Shown here: positions 17,434 through 27,213 of the stretch, piece by piece
How positions within the stretch are numbered: the first letter of the stretch is position 1
Layout: each line of letters opens with the position of its first letter
Source of the DNA: Ogataea parapolymorpha DL-1
Taxonomy: Eukaryota; Ascomycota; Pichiomycetes; Pichiales; Pichiaceae
Reading direction: 5' to 3'
Assembly (NCBI RefSeq): GCF_000187245.1
Contig: NC_027865.1
Coordinates: forward strand, 868,001 to 932,000
DNA: 64,000 bases
Translations under genes and position numbers: made by a program
The notes under the pieces: model-generated
The model's database searches: none
Seen by the model: only the letters and a program-made list of their open reading frames with translations
What the model was told of the DNA's origin: nothing

Positions 17434-19183
17434 ATGACCAGACCAAGCACACAAGCCCTTCTCGACGACGATATTTCTCTGGAGCAAACGCTGACCTCTG
17501 AGCTGAGAGCTGACCCTGACCAAGACATGAGCGACCTTTACAACCCCATCAGGTCGACCGGCTACATCGTGGTGCTCACGCTAATTGTGGGGGCCCTGCA
17601 GCTTGCCTGGTCCACGGAGTTCAGCGAGGCCACGCCGTTTCTGCTGTCGCTGGGAGTCTCCAAGCACGCCCTTGCCCTCATATGGCTGGCCGGCCCGCTT
17701 TCGGGCACTTTTGGCCAGCCGATCGTCGGATTGCTGAGCGACAAGTGCAACCTCGACTGGGGCAGAAGAAGACCGTTTATCATCGGAGGCTGTCTGGCCA
17801 CGGTGCTGTCGCTGCTGTATCTGTCGCATTCCGCCAACATTGTGGGCTGGTTTCTGCCAAACCGTGACAAGGACACCGTCAACCGGTACACGGTGCCATT
17901 TGCTGCGGCCGGCATCTATATTCTGGACTTCTCCATCGCCGTCATCCAGGCCTCGTGCCGCGCGCTGATCGTCGACGTGGTGCCCAGCGCTCAGCAGCAA
18001 ATAGCCAACGCATGGGCCGCACGCATGATCGGCGCCTTCAACATCGTCGGGTTCTGGATCGGCACCTGGGACCTGGCCGCGCTGTTTCCCTGGCTCGGGA
18101 GCTCGCAATTCAAGGTTTTGAGCTGGCTCGTGGCCACCATCATGCTTGTGCTTACTGCGTTCTCCTGCTGGGCCATCAAGGAGCGCAGCCCACGCTACGA
18201 CCTCGCTATCCGCATGGAACGCAAAAAAACAGGAAAAACGACTCAAGGACATGGGCATCGACGAGGAAAATGCCACGGTGCTCACGGTGGTGAAATCGTT
18301 CTTCTGGCAGGTGCTGCGGTCGATCGCACGGCTGCCGCGCCAGGTCAAGATCGTGTGCTACGCAGAGTTCTTCGCCTGGATTGGCTACTTCCCGATGCTC
18401 TTCTACACGTCAACCTACGTGGGGGAACTTTATTTGTACGAGAACGGCTACAACAACCCGCTCAACCTGCCGGCAGACGAGCGCCAGCGGCTGCTGGACG
18501 AAGGCGTGCGGCGTGGAACAACAGCGCTGCTCGCCCACGCCGTCGTGACGCTCGCCGTCGACCTGCTATTGCCGTACCTCGTCGACAAGTTTAGGGATAA
18601 CGAGTGGATCAACATGCGCCGCTTATGGATCTACTCTCACGTGGTGTTCATTGTGGCCACACTTTCGACGTTTTTCATCACCACCTCCGTCCAGGCCATC
18701 GTGCTATTTGCGTTCCTGGGGATCCCGTGGGGCTGTGCCGTGTGGATCCCGTTTGCCCTGATCAGCGAGGAGATTTCCCGTATCAAGGACATCAAGGCCG
18801 TCCAGATCTATGACCAGTACAAAAAACAGAGCGTGCCGTCGTCCGCCGAGTCTGAAAACACGCTAGTCACACCAGAAACAAGCTTCTATCTGTCGAAAGT
18901 CATGGTTGCAAAATACGACCATGTCGTCTACGACTCGGGCATTTTGCTGGCAATCCACAACGTCTTTGTTTCTGCGCCGCAGATGCTCTCGTCGCTGGGC
19001 TCGTCGTTCCTGTTTAAGCTGCTACAAAACAGCGACAAGGACTCGTTTGACGACTCATTGGGCTGGATTTTCCGCGTTGGCGGCATCATTGGGATCGGCG
19101 CGCTGGTTCTTAGCATCCAGGTGAAAACTAACGCCGAGCTCTACAAGGAGGACAAGGCCGAGGCGCTCACGATGCCCGAGTAA
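17434..19183 (+). CDS. SUT1-like glucoside/sucrose MFS transporter, interrupted by one frameshift
   Basis: The product belongs to the GPH/SUT family of proton-coupled glucoside carriers, like S. pombe Sut1 and plant sucrose transporters. The first half has the diagnostic segment GPLSGTFGQPIVGLLSDKC followed by GRRRPFIIGG. The frame breaks in seven A at 18223-18229, in the cytosolic loop after the sixth helix. The second six helices continue in another frame from the KKQEKRLKDMG region to the stop at 19183. One A fewer would restore a 582-residue protein, the normal length for this family. I chose the ATG at 17434 (MTRPSTQALL); the upstream open extension is not family-like. Substrate is inferred from family only. 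Confidence 0.85.
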
Positions 19184-19231
19184 CAAAAAATCAAGGAAAA
19201 AAAAATGCACTTATTTTCATTTTTTAGCTCC

Positions 19232-20365
19232 CTAAAACGAGTACTCTCCGAGCTCGTAAACGTAGCCCAAACACAGCTTCACGTGCTCCGCTATGTGCAG
19301 CATGCTCAGCTTGTCGATTGTGTCGCCCGTCGTGTGCACGTACGGGTTCCAATACTCGCGCTGGGCTTCTGCTACCATTCCTGCTGGGAACCCATTCATG
19401 TGCGCACTGTAATGGTCGGAACAGGGATAGCCGCACGCGGTCTCGAAAACAGGGATCCGGCAGTAAGTTTCAATAACCTGCCGTAAAAACTCGTTCAGAT
19501 ACGGCGACGTGTAGTCCGTGATGAGTCCAAAGTGCTCTGGTTGTCCTTTTCGGAGCGATTTTGCAGCGTAGCCCGTCATGTCCTGCTGAAGCATGGCGAC
19601 CACTTTTTTTTGCAGAAAATACGCGTTGAAAATGTCAAGCGAGCCAAGCATGCCGCCCTCCTCTGCTGCGTAAAAGTGAAACTCGATGTCGTTGGGGAAA
19701 GAAAGCCCGTGCTCCGTCACGATCCGCAGCGTCTCCAGCAGCGTCACCACGCCAGAACCGTCGTCGTCTGCGCCCGGAGCAGGCAAAAACGAAGGTAACA
19801 CCAAATTCATGGAGTCTATGTGTGCTCCAAGAACAATTGTCGGGGTTTCGACGGAATTGTTGGTGCCCTTTATCCGCAAAATGTACGACGATTGCGGAAA
19901 TTTCTCGTGGTTGACCACCGTCAAGTTGTAGTTCTCTCTGCCGAGTGCATAGCCCAAGAGCTTGCTGTAAACCCATATAGAGGAGTCCAGGTATTTTTCA
20001 GACTTGTAATACCGCGACTTGAACGAGCTGAGCTCTTCCAATGTACCTTGGATCTTGGAAGGATCGATATCCGTGAGAAGCGAGTTGACCTCTTTCTCGT
20101 GAAACTCGGACCCATTGGGGTAATTGTACACAATAACTGGCTTTTCCAAAGTAACACTGACTGATTGACCTTCTCTCATTGGCTCCAGCAAAGTGGGATA
20201 CCGCCCTGTGAGGTCCAGAAATTGCGTGTTTTGCTGCTTCAGCCGCCACCACTCGGCCTCCGTCACCTTTGTCAGTTCATTTGGCCGCAGAGAAATTAAA
20301 CGGTACTGCTGGCCAAACAGCGGCAACGCTGCTGCCAGTCCAATAAAAAGAAGCACAAAAATCAT
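19232..20365 (-). CDS. M28 family zinc aminopeptidase (YDR415C/LAP1-like)
   Basis: This 377-residue protein resembles the secreted or vacuolar leucine aminopeptidases of fungi and S. cerevisiae YDR415C. A signal peptide is evident at residues 1 to about 14 (MIFVLLFIGLAAAL). The two-zinc site is visible in order: GAHIDSMN (His), PGADDDGSG (Asp), AAEEGGMLGS (catalytic and bridging Glu), QDMTGY (Asp) and SDHYSAHMNG (His). The start codon lies only 50 bp after the stop of the PPR gene on the same strand, so its promoter is very short or lies inside that gene. Localisation is inferred from the signal peptide. Confidence 0.9.
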   Translation of the reverse strand: MIFVLLFIGLAAALPLFGQQYRLISLRPNELTKVTEAEWWRLKQQNTQFLDLTGRYPTLLEPMREGQSVSVTLEKPVIVYNYPNGSEFHEKEVNSLLTDIDPSKIQGTLEELSSFKSRYYKSEKYLDSSIWVYSKLLGYALGRENYNLTVVNHEKFPQSSYILRIKGTNNSVETPTIVLGAHIDSMNLVLPSFLPAPGADDDGSGVVTLLETLRIVTEHGLSFPNDIEFHFYAAEEGGMLGSLDIFNAYFLQKKVVAMLQQDMTGYAAKSLRKGQPEHFGLITDYTSPYLNEFLRQVIETYCRIPVFETACGYPCSDHYSAHMNGFPAGMVAEAQREYWNPYVHTTGDTIDKLSMLHIAEHVKLCLGYVYELGEYSF

Positions 20366-20415
20366 ATAGCAATTTTAGGAAAATTATGGGGTATATTATT
20401 TTATTTTTTAATCAT

Positions 20416-21645
20416 TTATTTTCTATGTACATTGAAATATTGGCACAGCGTGGCATGGCGGTTTTTAATTTGCTCGGTGGCTTCGAACCGCGTCCCGCAC
20501 TGGTTGATCTCAGATTCCGGCAGCAGGATCGTTGTCGCATCCACGTCGTCCGCCAGTCTGCGCGGAGTATCGTTGCCGCTACCAACGGTGATATTCGTGT
20601 CGATGGCGTCATAATCAACGCTGATGTCAATCTCTGACTCAGGACAAACATCGAACCAGCGTCGCAGAATCAGTAGACCACGCTCCTGTAAACGGAGATC
20701 GTCCGAAAACACAAAAATCGACGAGTACGCCTGCACAAGCTGAACGTCCAGCTTCACCTTCCGTCTTTGAGCAGCGCGAAATTGTTTTTCTGCCTCCCCC
20801 ACCGCTTCCGTGTAGTTATCGCTGTGGCGCAGACTCAAAAAGTACTCCGTGTACGTAAAGGCATCCGCCTTTACGTTGTAGTCCTTGAGTCTGTTGAATA
20901 CCCTAATTGCGAGCTTGTGTTTTCCAGCGAGTCGGAGTGCTTTCATGGCTGTGTTGACGTGAAAAATATTAGCTACAGGCTCCTTTTTGCAGAGCTCGAG
21001 CAGCAGAAATTCGTACACCAGAACGGCCTGGTTTTCGGTTATCTTGGGCATGTTCGAGTTTGGATACTTGGCCTTGGCAAAAGCGTCAAAAAAGATTGTC
21101 AGCATACGTCCGTCAGGACGTAGACCTCTTTTTTTCACATGCTGGTTCAAGAGCTCCCAGATCATGTTCAGACGGCCCTCTTTGGCCAGGAACTTCATGA
21201 TCGTGCCATACGCAAAAACACCATTTTTGCCTGCCAGATGCGCCATCTCCATAGCACGCGGCAAGTCTTCTCGGTCAAGAAACTTTTCGGTTTTCTCGTT
21301 TACCACCTTTGAGTCTTCGAGCTGGACAGCGTTTGTGCCCAATATATTGTACTTGAGTCTTTGAACTTTCGTCTTAAATAGTCTTTTCAGCTGTGCTGGA
21401 CTGAATGCGGTCATCGAGTTCACTTCTGGGACTTGTTCCAGTGGGATCTTGAGCATATTTGACACCATCACTTTGGCAGAATGACCTTGTAACGGCTGCG
21501 AGTATTTGGACCTCATTTTCTTCTTCCACCTGGCCTCTAATTTCTCTGTGTCGGGCAAAACTACGCCCTTTTTCACAGCCGTTATCAGCTTGGTTTTGGT
21601 CTTGCCGGCCTGCAAGACTGCACTGAGTCTAAACGGCCCAAACAT
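20416..21645 (-). CDS. Pentatricopeptide-repeat-like protein, probably mitochondrial
   Basis: The 409-residue product starts at the ATG at 21643-21645 (MFGPFRLSAVLQAGK). The open frame extends further upstream but only as antisense of the divergent PCI8-like gene. The N-terminus is basic with few acids and fits a mitochondrial presequence. The middle has tandem helical pairs of PPR type, such as FAYGTIMKFLAKEGRLNMIW and the block around NTAMKALRLAGKHKLAIRVF. PPR proteins usually act on organellar RNA. I cannot name the ortholog. It shares a 39-bp divergent promoter with the next gene. Confidence 0.75.
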   Translation of the reverse strand: MFGPFRLSAVLQAGKTKTKLITAVKKGVVLPDTEKLEARWKKKMRSKYSQPLQGHSAKVMVSNMLKIPLEQVPEVNSMTAFSPAQLKRLFKTKVQRLKYNILGTNAVQLEDSKVVNEKTEKFLDREDLPRAMEMAHLAGKNGVFAYGTIMKFLAKEGRLNMIWELLNQHVKKRGLRPDGRMLTIFFDAFAKAKYPNSNMPKITENQAVLVYEFLLLELCKKEPVANIFHVNTAMKALRLAGKHKLAIRVFNRLKDYNVKADAFTYTEYFLSLRHSDNYTEAVGEAEKQFRAAQRRKVKLDVQLVQAYSSIFVFSDDLRLQERGLLILRRWFDVCPESEIDISVDYDAIDTNITVGSGNDTPRRLADDVDATTILLPESEINQCGTRFEATEQIKNRHATLCQYFNVHRK

Positions 21646-21684
21646 GAAAAAAATAATTATATCTATATTTTTTTTGTCTAAACC

Positions 21685-22983
21685 ATGTATGTGGATCTTT
21701 ATCTTGACAAATACGAAAAAGGTCCGCTGTACGTGAAACGATTGGCGTACATATGCCAGGAATTCCCCATCTCTACCGATGTGGTTCACAAATTGCTGGA
21801 CATGATAGTGGACCCAAGATCTCCTTACAAGTATTTTAAGGATACTCCCCGTTTGCTGAGGATCACTGGCAACGAGGTGTACTTGCAACGCTACAACGAA
21901 CTGCAGGTAACAACCAACTCGAAGCCGAATTTCGATGATGAGCTGCTCAAACTTGCCAAACTGGAGCCTACACAAGCCAATTTCGAACGCATAGTCGATC
22001 TCTTGCATCTGCGCACGGTGCACACGCTCATGACTACGGCGTCGAGCGATAACGTTGGTGATAACTCGGGTTTTTACTATAATTTGGGTTCAGAGTTCTC
22101 GGCCATGTTTCGAAAACGCTCGTTCAGAGAATTGCAGAAGCTGATTGTCTACAAGGCCTACGACGGCAATCTGGCGTCGTCCACGGTATTCCTGCGGCGG
22201 AAATTGCAACAGGTTTTGGAATACGAGCGTGACGACGAAAGTGATGAGGATGATAGAATGGACTCTGACGAGTACAATCTAGATAAAGAGGAGGCCATTG
22301 CATACTGGACTTGTCGATGGTACCTCCTCTATGCACTTTTCTTGAGCAATAACTACCAGGCAGTGGTTGAAGAGTACTTTCAGCTCACAAAAGAGCCAGC
22401 TATTGCCGGTTATACTGCTTCGGACGTGCTAGCGAACGAGTACAGCAATGAGCTCATTTTCAAAGAGTATCTGCTGCGTACTGTGTGTTTCTCCGTCTTG
22501 GTGGCAGAGAAAATGCAAAACTTGGAGACCAGGTGGACCGAAATGATCAGAGAATCTTTTGCCTCGGATCCACCATTGCGAAAGCTCATAAAGCTCTACA
22601 CTGGTTGCCGATTTTCTGATCTGAAAAATGTCCTCACGGAGTTTCAGTCGGAGTTCGACTACGACGAGCAGCTTTCGCATAGCTATAGGCTCTGGAAACG
22701 GACTTTTGAGTACAAAATATGCGTATTCTATCTGTCACTGGTTAAAAAAGTGACTTTTGATCATCTGGAAGCAGTTTTGGGAACCACAAGCGAGGAAATC
22801 ACGAAGCTGATCAGTCTGTTCAAGCTACGAGTCAAGATTGATCAGAAAAACAACCTTGTCGAGTTCCAGGACACAGATAGCTACATTGACCTGGATAAAC
22901 AAATTCAGTCATTGAACGATGCAACTGTGGCCGAAATGAGAGCGCTGGAAGTCAATAGGATGGTTAAAGAGGCGTTTGATTGA
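21685..22983 (+). CDS. PCI8: PCI-domain protein, PCI8/CSN11-like COP9 signalosome subunit
   Basis: The 432-residue protein has helical repeats, an internal acidic insert (DDESDEDDRMDSDEYN, about 190-205) and a C-terminal PCI domain (about 305-395: FEYKICVFYLSLVKKVTFDHL and then the winged-helix part VKIDQKNNLVEF). Size and layout fit the budding-yeast signalosome subunit Pci8/Csn11, which replaces Csn1/Gps1 and helps remove Rub1/Nedd8 from cullins. Other PCI proteins (eIF3e, Rpn7) are possible but fit less well. Only 5 bp separate its stop from the stop of ICP55. Confidence 0.55.
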   Translation: MYVDLYLDKYEKGPLYVKRLAYICQEFPISTDVVHKLLDMIVDPRSPYKYFKDTPRLLRITGNEVYLQRYNELQVTTNSKPNFDDELLKLAKLEPTQANFERIVDLLHLRTVHTLMTTASSDNVGDNSGFYYNLGSEFSAMFRKRSFRELQKLIVYKAYDGNLASSTVFLRRKLQQVLEYERDDESDEDDRMDSDEYNLDKEEAIAYWTCRWYLLYALFLSNNYQAVVEEYFQLTKEPAIAGYTASDVLANEYSNELIFKEYLLRTVCFSVLVAEKMQNLETRWTEMIRESFASDPPLRKLIKLYTGCRFSDLKNVLTEFQSEFDYDEQLSHSYRLWKRTFEYKICVFYLSLVKKVTFDHLEAVLGTTSEEITKLISLFKLRVKIDQKNNLVEFQDTDSYIDLDKQIQSLNDATVAEMRALEVNRMVKEAFD

Positions 22984-22988
22984 CAAAT

Positions 22989-24455
22989 CTATGTACAGCT
23001 CCAAACATCAACAACTTCATCCTCGAGTTTGGTGGTCACGCCTCGTTCGGCTACCGTTTCAATGTCTATAATTTCTTTTGCTGCCTCTGCTGTTAAGACC
23101 ACATAGTTATCTTCTCCAACAGCAATGTCGTCTTCAATTCTGATTCCCATTCCACGATAATGTTTAGGCCATCTCGAATCGTCTGGAACATAGACACCGG
23201 GTTCTATGGTGACGACCTGACCCTTTACCAAAGGCACGGCCCGAGACTGTGATGGCACGTCGTGGACGTCTAGACCCAGGTTATGGCCAATATAATGCGG
23301 ATACAAATGACGCATCACCTCATAACTGGTGAGCCCGTGGAATCCACAGTTGCGCAGCTCACTTGTCATGATACGAACGCTCTCATCGTGTATGTCTCTG
23401 AGGGAATAGCCTTGTTTCTGTGTGCACAGCTGAATACATTTTTGTTCAACGTTCAAAACAGCCTGGTATAACTCGGCCTGCGCAGAACTGAACTTGCCAC
23501 TGACAGGCCAGGTACGGGAGATGTCTGCACAGTATCCACCCAACGATCCAGCAGCGTCCACAAGAACGAGCTCGTCCCCCTTGAAAACCTGGTCATTTCT
23601 TGTGTAATGGATACACAGGGCATTTGAACCGCCTGCCACCACAGGGATATAGGCGCTTTTGTCACAACCTCCAGAGATAAAGCGGTACTCCAAAAATGCA
23701 TGGAGACCTTTCTCTGTCTTGAACCGTTTAGCATACGCTTGGTTATATGCTCTACCGGATATCTTACCAGCCATTCGCATAACACGCAATTCTGCGTTGG
23801 ACTTTATAGCTCTTAACTCAGTCAAGTAGTTCTTCAATGAGTAGACATGACAATTCTGGCTGCGCAAAAGCGACTCGATCGACTCGCGGTTTGTCGCTTG
23901 TTTGTCTGTAGAGCTGAAAACGCGACTGAAAATCGACTTCTTAGAGTCTTCGAAATCATATAGCACGTTTTTGTAGTCTTTCAACAGCGTGCGCAGATAG
24001 TTATGCAAGTTGCGGTTATCAGTGGCATTGTCTGCATTGAAAATTTCCCGCACTCCGTCAACACCCGTGCGGGCGCCTTCCCATAACTCAGAGTTTTCGT
24101 CCTTTGGCGGGACCACCATATGGAAGACCAACGAGTCCGGATCCTCGGTGGGTTTCTCCAAGACGCAGACTGAGTCCGGTTCTAGCCATCCTGTAAGATA
24201 GAACAAGTCGTTATTCTGCTGAAAGTTATAGAAAACTGCCCCTGAGGCGTATTTGACTGTGTTACCTGGAATAATGGCCAGAGACTTGGCAGGCATCTGT
24301 TCAGCAAGTCTGTACCGTCTATTGAAGTACTCCATTGCACTGATGCCGGTTGTGAGCTCGCCTGCGCGAACCAGATGTGGTCTGGTTTCGTGGATCGGCT
24401 GTCCGGCCTGGAAACTGGCATAGCGACGGAACAAAGCTCTTGGAAATCGAAACAT
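22989..24455 (-). CDS. ICP55: ICP55, mitochondrial intermediate-cleaving aminopeptidase
   Basis: Icp55 removes one residue from proteins already cut by the mitochondrial processing peptidase and so stabilises them under the N-degron rule. The 488-residue protein begins with an arginine-rich presequence (MFRFPRALFRRYASF). The aminopeptidase-P N domain follows, then an M24B pita-bread catalytic domain. Metal ligands are visible in VDAAGSLGGYCADIS (two Asp), LGLDVHDVP (His), VTIEPGVYVP (Glu) and GIRIEDDIAV (Glu). The length is close to S. cerevisiae Icp55. Confidence 0.92.
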   Translation of the reverse strand: MFRFPRALFRRYASFQAGQPIHETRPHLVRAGELTTGISAMEYFNRRYRLAEQMPAKSLAIIPGNTVKYASGAVFYNFQQNNDLFYLTGWLEPDSVCVLEKPTEDPDSLVFHMVVPPKDENSELWEGARTGVDGVREIFNADNATDNRNLHNYLRTLLKDYKNVLYDFEDSKKSIFSRVFSSTDKQATNRESIESLLRSQNCHVYSLKNYLTELRAIKSNAELRVMRMAGKISGRAYNQAYAKRFKTEKGLHAFLEYRFISGGCDKSAYIPVVAGGSNALCIHYTRNDQVFKGDELVLVDAAGSLGGYCADISRTWPVSGKFSSAQAELYQAVLNVEQKCIQLCTQKQGYSLRDIHDESVRIMTSELRNCGFHGLTSYEVMRHLYPHYIGHNLGLDVHDVPSQSRAVPLVKGQVVTIEPGVYVPDDSRWPKHYRGMGIRIEDDIAVGEDNYVVLTAEAAKEIIDIETVAERGVTTKLEDEVVDVWSCT

Positions 24456-24656
24456 AATTTTTTCAACTGCAACTCAGACTAATATATAGAAATTGCAGGA
24501 GAGGGTCATAATATTACCGAAGATCCATAATCAACGTGTGGTTTTGTGTACTAGCTCCCACGGAGGAGCCGATCTGGCAGTTCCTGGCGTTGTTTGCTTT
24601 TCTTTGCCTGCACCAGTTATGCCATAACTCTCCGCCTGCCCTTAAGAAACAAAACA

Positions 24657-24729
24657 GCCTGGCTAGCTCAATCGGTAGAGCGTGTGACTCTTAATCACAA
24701 GGCTGCGGGTTCGAGCCCCGCGTCGGGCT
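24657..24729 (+). tRNA. tRNA-Lys(CTT)
   Basis: This is a full 73-nt intronless cloverleaf. The acceptor stem GCCTGGC pairs with GTCGGGC (24722-24728), leaving discriminator T at 24729. The anticodon stem TGTGA/TCACA encloses the loop CTCTTAA with anticodon CTT at 24690-24692. The T arm GCGGG-TTCGAGC-CCCGC gives the B box, and TAGCTCAATCGG gives the A box. A run of nine T (24729-24737) is the Pol III terminator. It lies in the gap between ICP55 and ERB1, about 80 bp before the ERB1 start. Confidence 0.98.
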
Positions 24730-24778
24730 TTTTTTTTCCTCTGATCTCACCTTGCATATTTTTTTTCTATATTTTATT

Positions 24779-24799
24779 AAATTTTTCTAAAAAAATTTT
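24779..24799 (+). promoter_or_regulatory. RRPE-like elements before ERB1
   Basis: AAATTTTTC (24779-24787) and A7TTTT (24789-24799) resemble the ribosomal-RNA-processing element in opposite orientations, just before the ERB1 ATG at 24809. No clear PAC core is seen. AT-rich promoters give such matches easily. Confidence 0.35.
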
Positions 24800-24808
24800 G
24801 GTCCTACA

Positions 24809-27163
24809 ATGTCTAAAACCAAAACGCAACCTGTGCGCGAGCGCAAGCGTGAGCTCGAGACGGCCGACGAGTCGTCTTCAGAGGATGAATTACAGGTGGA
24901 AGGCCTTTTGGATGGGGCCGAGAGTGAGGAGGAAAGCGAAAGTGAGCAATTCGAGAGTGCTGATGAGGACCACGACCAGGACTCAGACTCGGACTCGGAC
25001 GCAGAGTTTAACAGAATTTTGGCCGAAGGTTCGAGTGGCGAAGATGAGGACGAGGACGAGCCAAAGGAGCCGTCGATCACAGACAGATTATCGGGGATCA
25101 AGATTCGGACGCTGAGCTCGTCGAGCTCGACAAATGGAGAGGTGCGAACCAAGTTTTCTGACGGCCGTGAGCGGATCCTGAGGCCCGAGATTGACCCGGT
25201 CTACGACTCGGACGACTCAGACAGAGAGGAGGCAAACACGATTGGAAACGTGCCGCTTTCTGCGTATGACGAGTATCCGCACATTGGCTACGACATCAAC
25301 GGAAAGAGAATCATGCGGCCTGCTCAGGGCTCTGCTCTAGACCAGCTGTTGGAGAGCATTGATCTACCAGAGGGCTGGACCGGTTTATTGGATAAGGAGA
25401 CGGGAAACTCGCTGAATATCAGCGCCGAGGAGCTGGAGCTGATCAGAAAAATCGAGCGCAACGAGAACCCGGACGAAAGCGTGAACCCGTACGAGCCAAC
25501 AATCGAGTGGTTCACGAGTAAGACAGAGACGATGCCGCTGACGGCTGTGCCCGAGCCAAAAAGACGGTTTGTTCCATCGAAACACGAGGCCAAGCGGATC
25601 ATGAAGATCGTCAAGGCCATCAGAGAGGGCCGCATTGTGCCACCGCATCTTAAGAAGCAGCAGGAAGAGGAGGACGAGCTGAACTTTGATCTCTGGGGCG
25701 GGGACATCGACAACACCCAGGACCACGTCATGACACTACGTGCGCCAAAACTGCCTCCGCCAACCAACGAGGAGAGCTACAACCCGCCTGAGGAGTACCT
25801 GCTGAGCGAGGAGGAGCGCAAACGGTGGGAGGAGACGGACCCTAGCGAACGCGAGCGGAATTTCCTGCCGCAGAAATACGGTGCTCTGCGCAAAGTGCCT
25901 GGCTACCAGGAAAGCGTGCGGGAGCGGTTTGAGCGGTGTCTGGACCTGTATCTGGCTCCGCGTGTGCGGAAGCAGAAGCTGAATATTGACCCAGAGTCTC
26001 TGATCCCAGAGCTGCCCTCGCCAAAGGACCTGAAACCGTTCCCTGTGCGCACGTCGACCGTCTACGAGGGCCACACCGGCCGCGTCCGCGCGCTCTCCGT
26101 GCACCCTAGCGGCAACTGGCTGGCCACGGGTGCCGACGACGGCACCGTGCGAGTGTGGGAGGTGCTGACAGGCAGACAACTGTTCGAGTACGCCATAGTT
26201 GAGGACGACGAGGACCACGTCGAGGCGCTCGAGTGGAACCCAAAGCCCGACGTTGCGCTGCTCGCGGTCACGTGCGGAACGTCGGTTTTCCTGCTGGTGC
26301 CTCCAGTCTTTGGCTTTGAGCTCGAAAACAGGTCCAAGCTGCTCGTTGAGGACGGCTGGGGATACGCCAAGACGGGCCACGACACTGTAGAGGGCGAGGA
26401 CGGCGAGAGTTCGGGCAAGTCTGCCGCTGCCGTGTGGCACAAGCCGAGCGAGGAGCAGTATGCGCACGGTGTTTGCGCCGTGGTGCGCACTTCTAGGGGC
26501 GGCTCTGCTGCTGGCACGTTCAAAAGAGTCTCGTGGCACCGTCGCGGCGACTATTTCGTCACTGTCTCACCCGAAGGAGGCAACAAGACGTCGGTTTTGA
26601 TCCACCAGCTGTCCCGCCACGCGACCCAGTCGCCGTTCAGAAAAAGCAAGGGAATCGTTATGGACGCCAAGTTCCACCCGTCCAAGCCGGTGTTAGTCGT
26701 CATGTCGCAGCGGTACATCAGAATCTACAATTTGCAGCAGCAGCAGCTGGAGAAAAAGCTGCTGCCGGGAGCCAGATGGCTCTCATGCCTGGATATCCAT
26801 CCACGCGGCGGCGACCACATTCTCGCCGGCTCGTACGACAAAAGAGTGCTGTGGCACGACCTCGACCTGAGTGCCACGCCGTACAAAACGTTGCGGTACC
26901 ACGAAAAGGCCGTCCGGGCAGTGGCCTACCACAAGGGTGGCTACCCGCTGTTCTGCTCTGCCTCAGATGACGGCTCTGTCCACGTGTTCCACGGAACCGT
27001 CTACGACGACCTCATGAGCAACCCGTTGCTCGTGCCGCTGAAAAAGCTCACCGGCCACAAGGTGGTCAACAGTTTGGGTGTTCTCAACGTTTGCTGGCAC
27101 CCTGCACAGCCTTGGCTTTTCACCGCGGGGGCAGACCACACGGCCCGGCTGTGGACAGACTGA
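24809..27163 (+). CDS. ERB1: ERB1, 60S ribosome biogenesis WD40 protein (BOP1)
   Basis: Erb1 forms the nucleolar Nop7-Erb1-Ytm1 (PeBoW) complex required for 27S pre-rRNA processing. The 784-residue protein begins with a highly acidic Ser/Asp/Glu region (to about 110). The BOP1NT domain follows (about 115-390), containing [19 protein letters not shown] and the [19 protein letters not shown] segment. A C-terminal seven-bladed WD40 propeller opens with [19 protein letters not shown]. Length matches the family. The coding region is rather GC-rich compared with its neighbours to the left. Confidence 0.96.
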   Translation: MSKTKTQPVRERKRELETADESSSEDELQVEGLLDGAESEEESESEQFESADEDHDQDSDSDSDAEFNRILAEGSSGEDEDEDEPKEPSITDRLSGIKIRTLSSSSSTNGEVRTKFSDGRERILRPEIDPVYDSDDSDREEANTIGNVPLSAYDEYPHIGYDINGKRIMRPAQGSALDQLLESIDLPEGWTGLLDKETGNSLNISAEELELIRKIERNENPDESVNPYEPTIEWFTSKTETMPLTAVPEPKRRFVPSKHEAKRIMKIVKAIREGRIVPPHLKKQQEEEDELNFDLWGGDIDNTQDHVMTLRAPKLPPPTNEESYNPPEEYLLSEEERKRWEETDPSERERNFLPQKYGALRKVPGYQESVRERFERCLDLYLAPRVRKQKLNIDPESLIPELPSPKDLKPFPVRTSTVYEGHTGRVRALSVHPSGNWLATGADDGTVRVWEVLTGRQLFEYAIVEDDEDHVEALEWNPKPDVALLAVTCGTSVFLLVPPVFGFELENRSKLLVEDGWGYAKTGHDTVEGEDGESSGKSAAAVWHKPSEEQYAHGVCAVVRTSRGGSAAGTFKRVSWHRRGDYFVTVSPEGGNKTSVLIHQLSRHATQSPFRKSKGIVMDAKFHPSKPVLVVMSQRYIRIYNLQQQQLEKKLLPGARWLSCLDIHPRGGDHILAGSYDKRVLWHDLDLSATPYKTLRYHEKAVRAVAYHKGGYPLFCSASDDGSVHVFHGTVYDDLMSNPLLVPLKKLTGHKVVNSLGVLNVCWHPAQPWLFTAGADHTARLWTD

Positions 27164-27213
27164 TTAGTTATAAATTGGTTCTTAAACTACATAGTAGCGT
27201 TAAATGGATGCAT

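Noticed and set aside
21646..22023. Upstream extension of the PPR frame by 126 codons
   Set aside because: It is the antisense shadow of the PCI8-like gene; the internal ATG at 21643-21645 gives a plausible mitochondrial N-terminus.
24594..25115. 173-codon frame spanning the tRNA-Lys gene
   Set aside because: It reads through the tRNA, its terminator and the ERB1 start in the wrong frame, so it cannot be a real protein.
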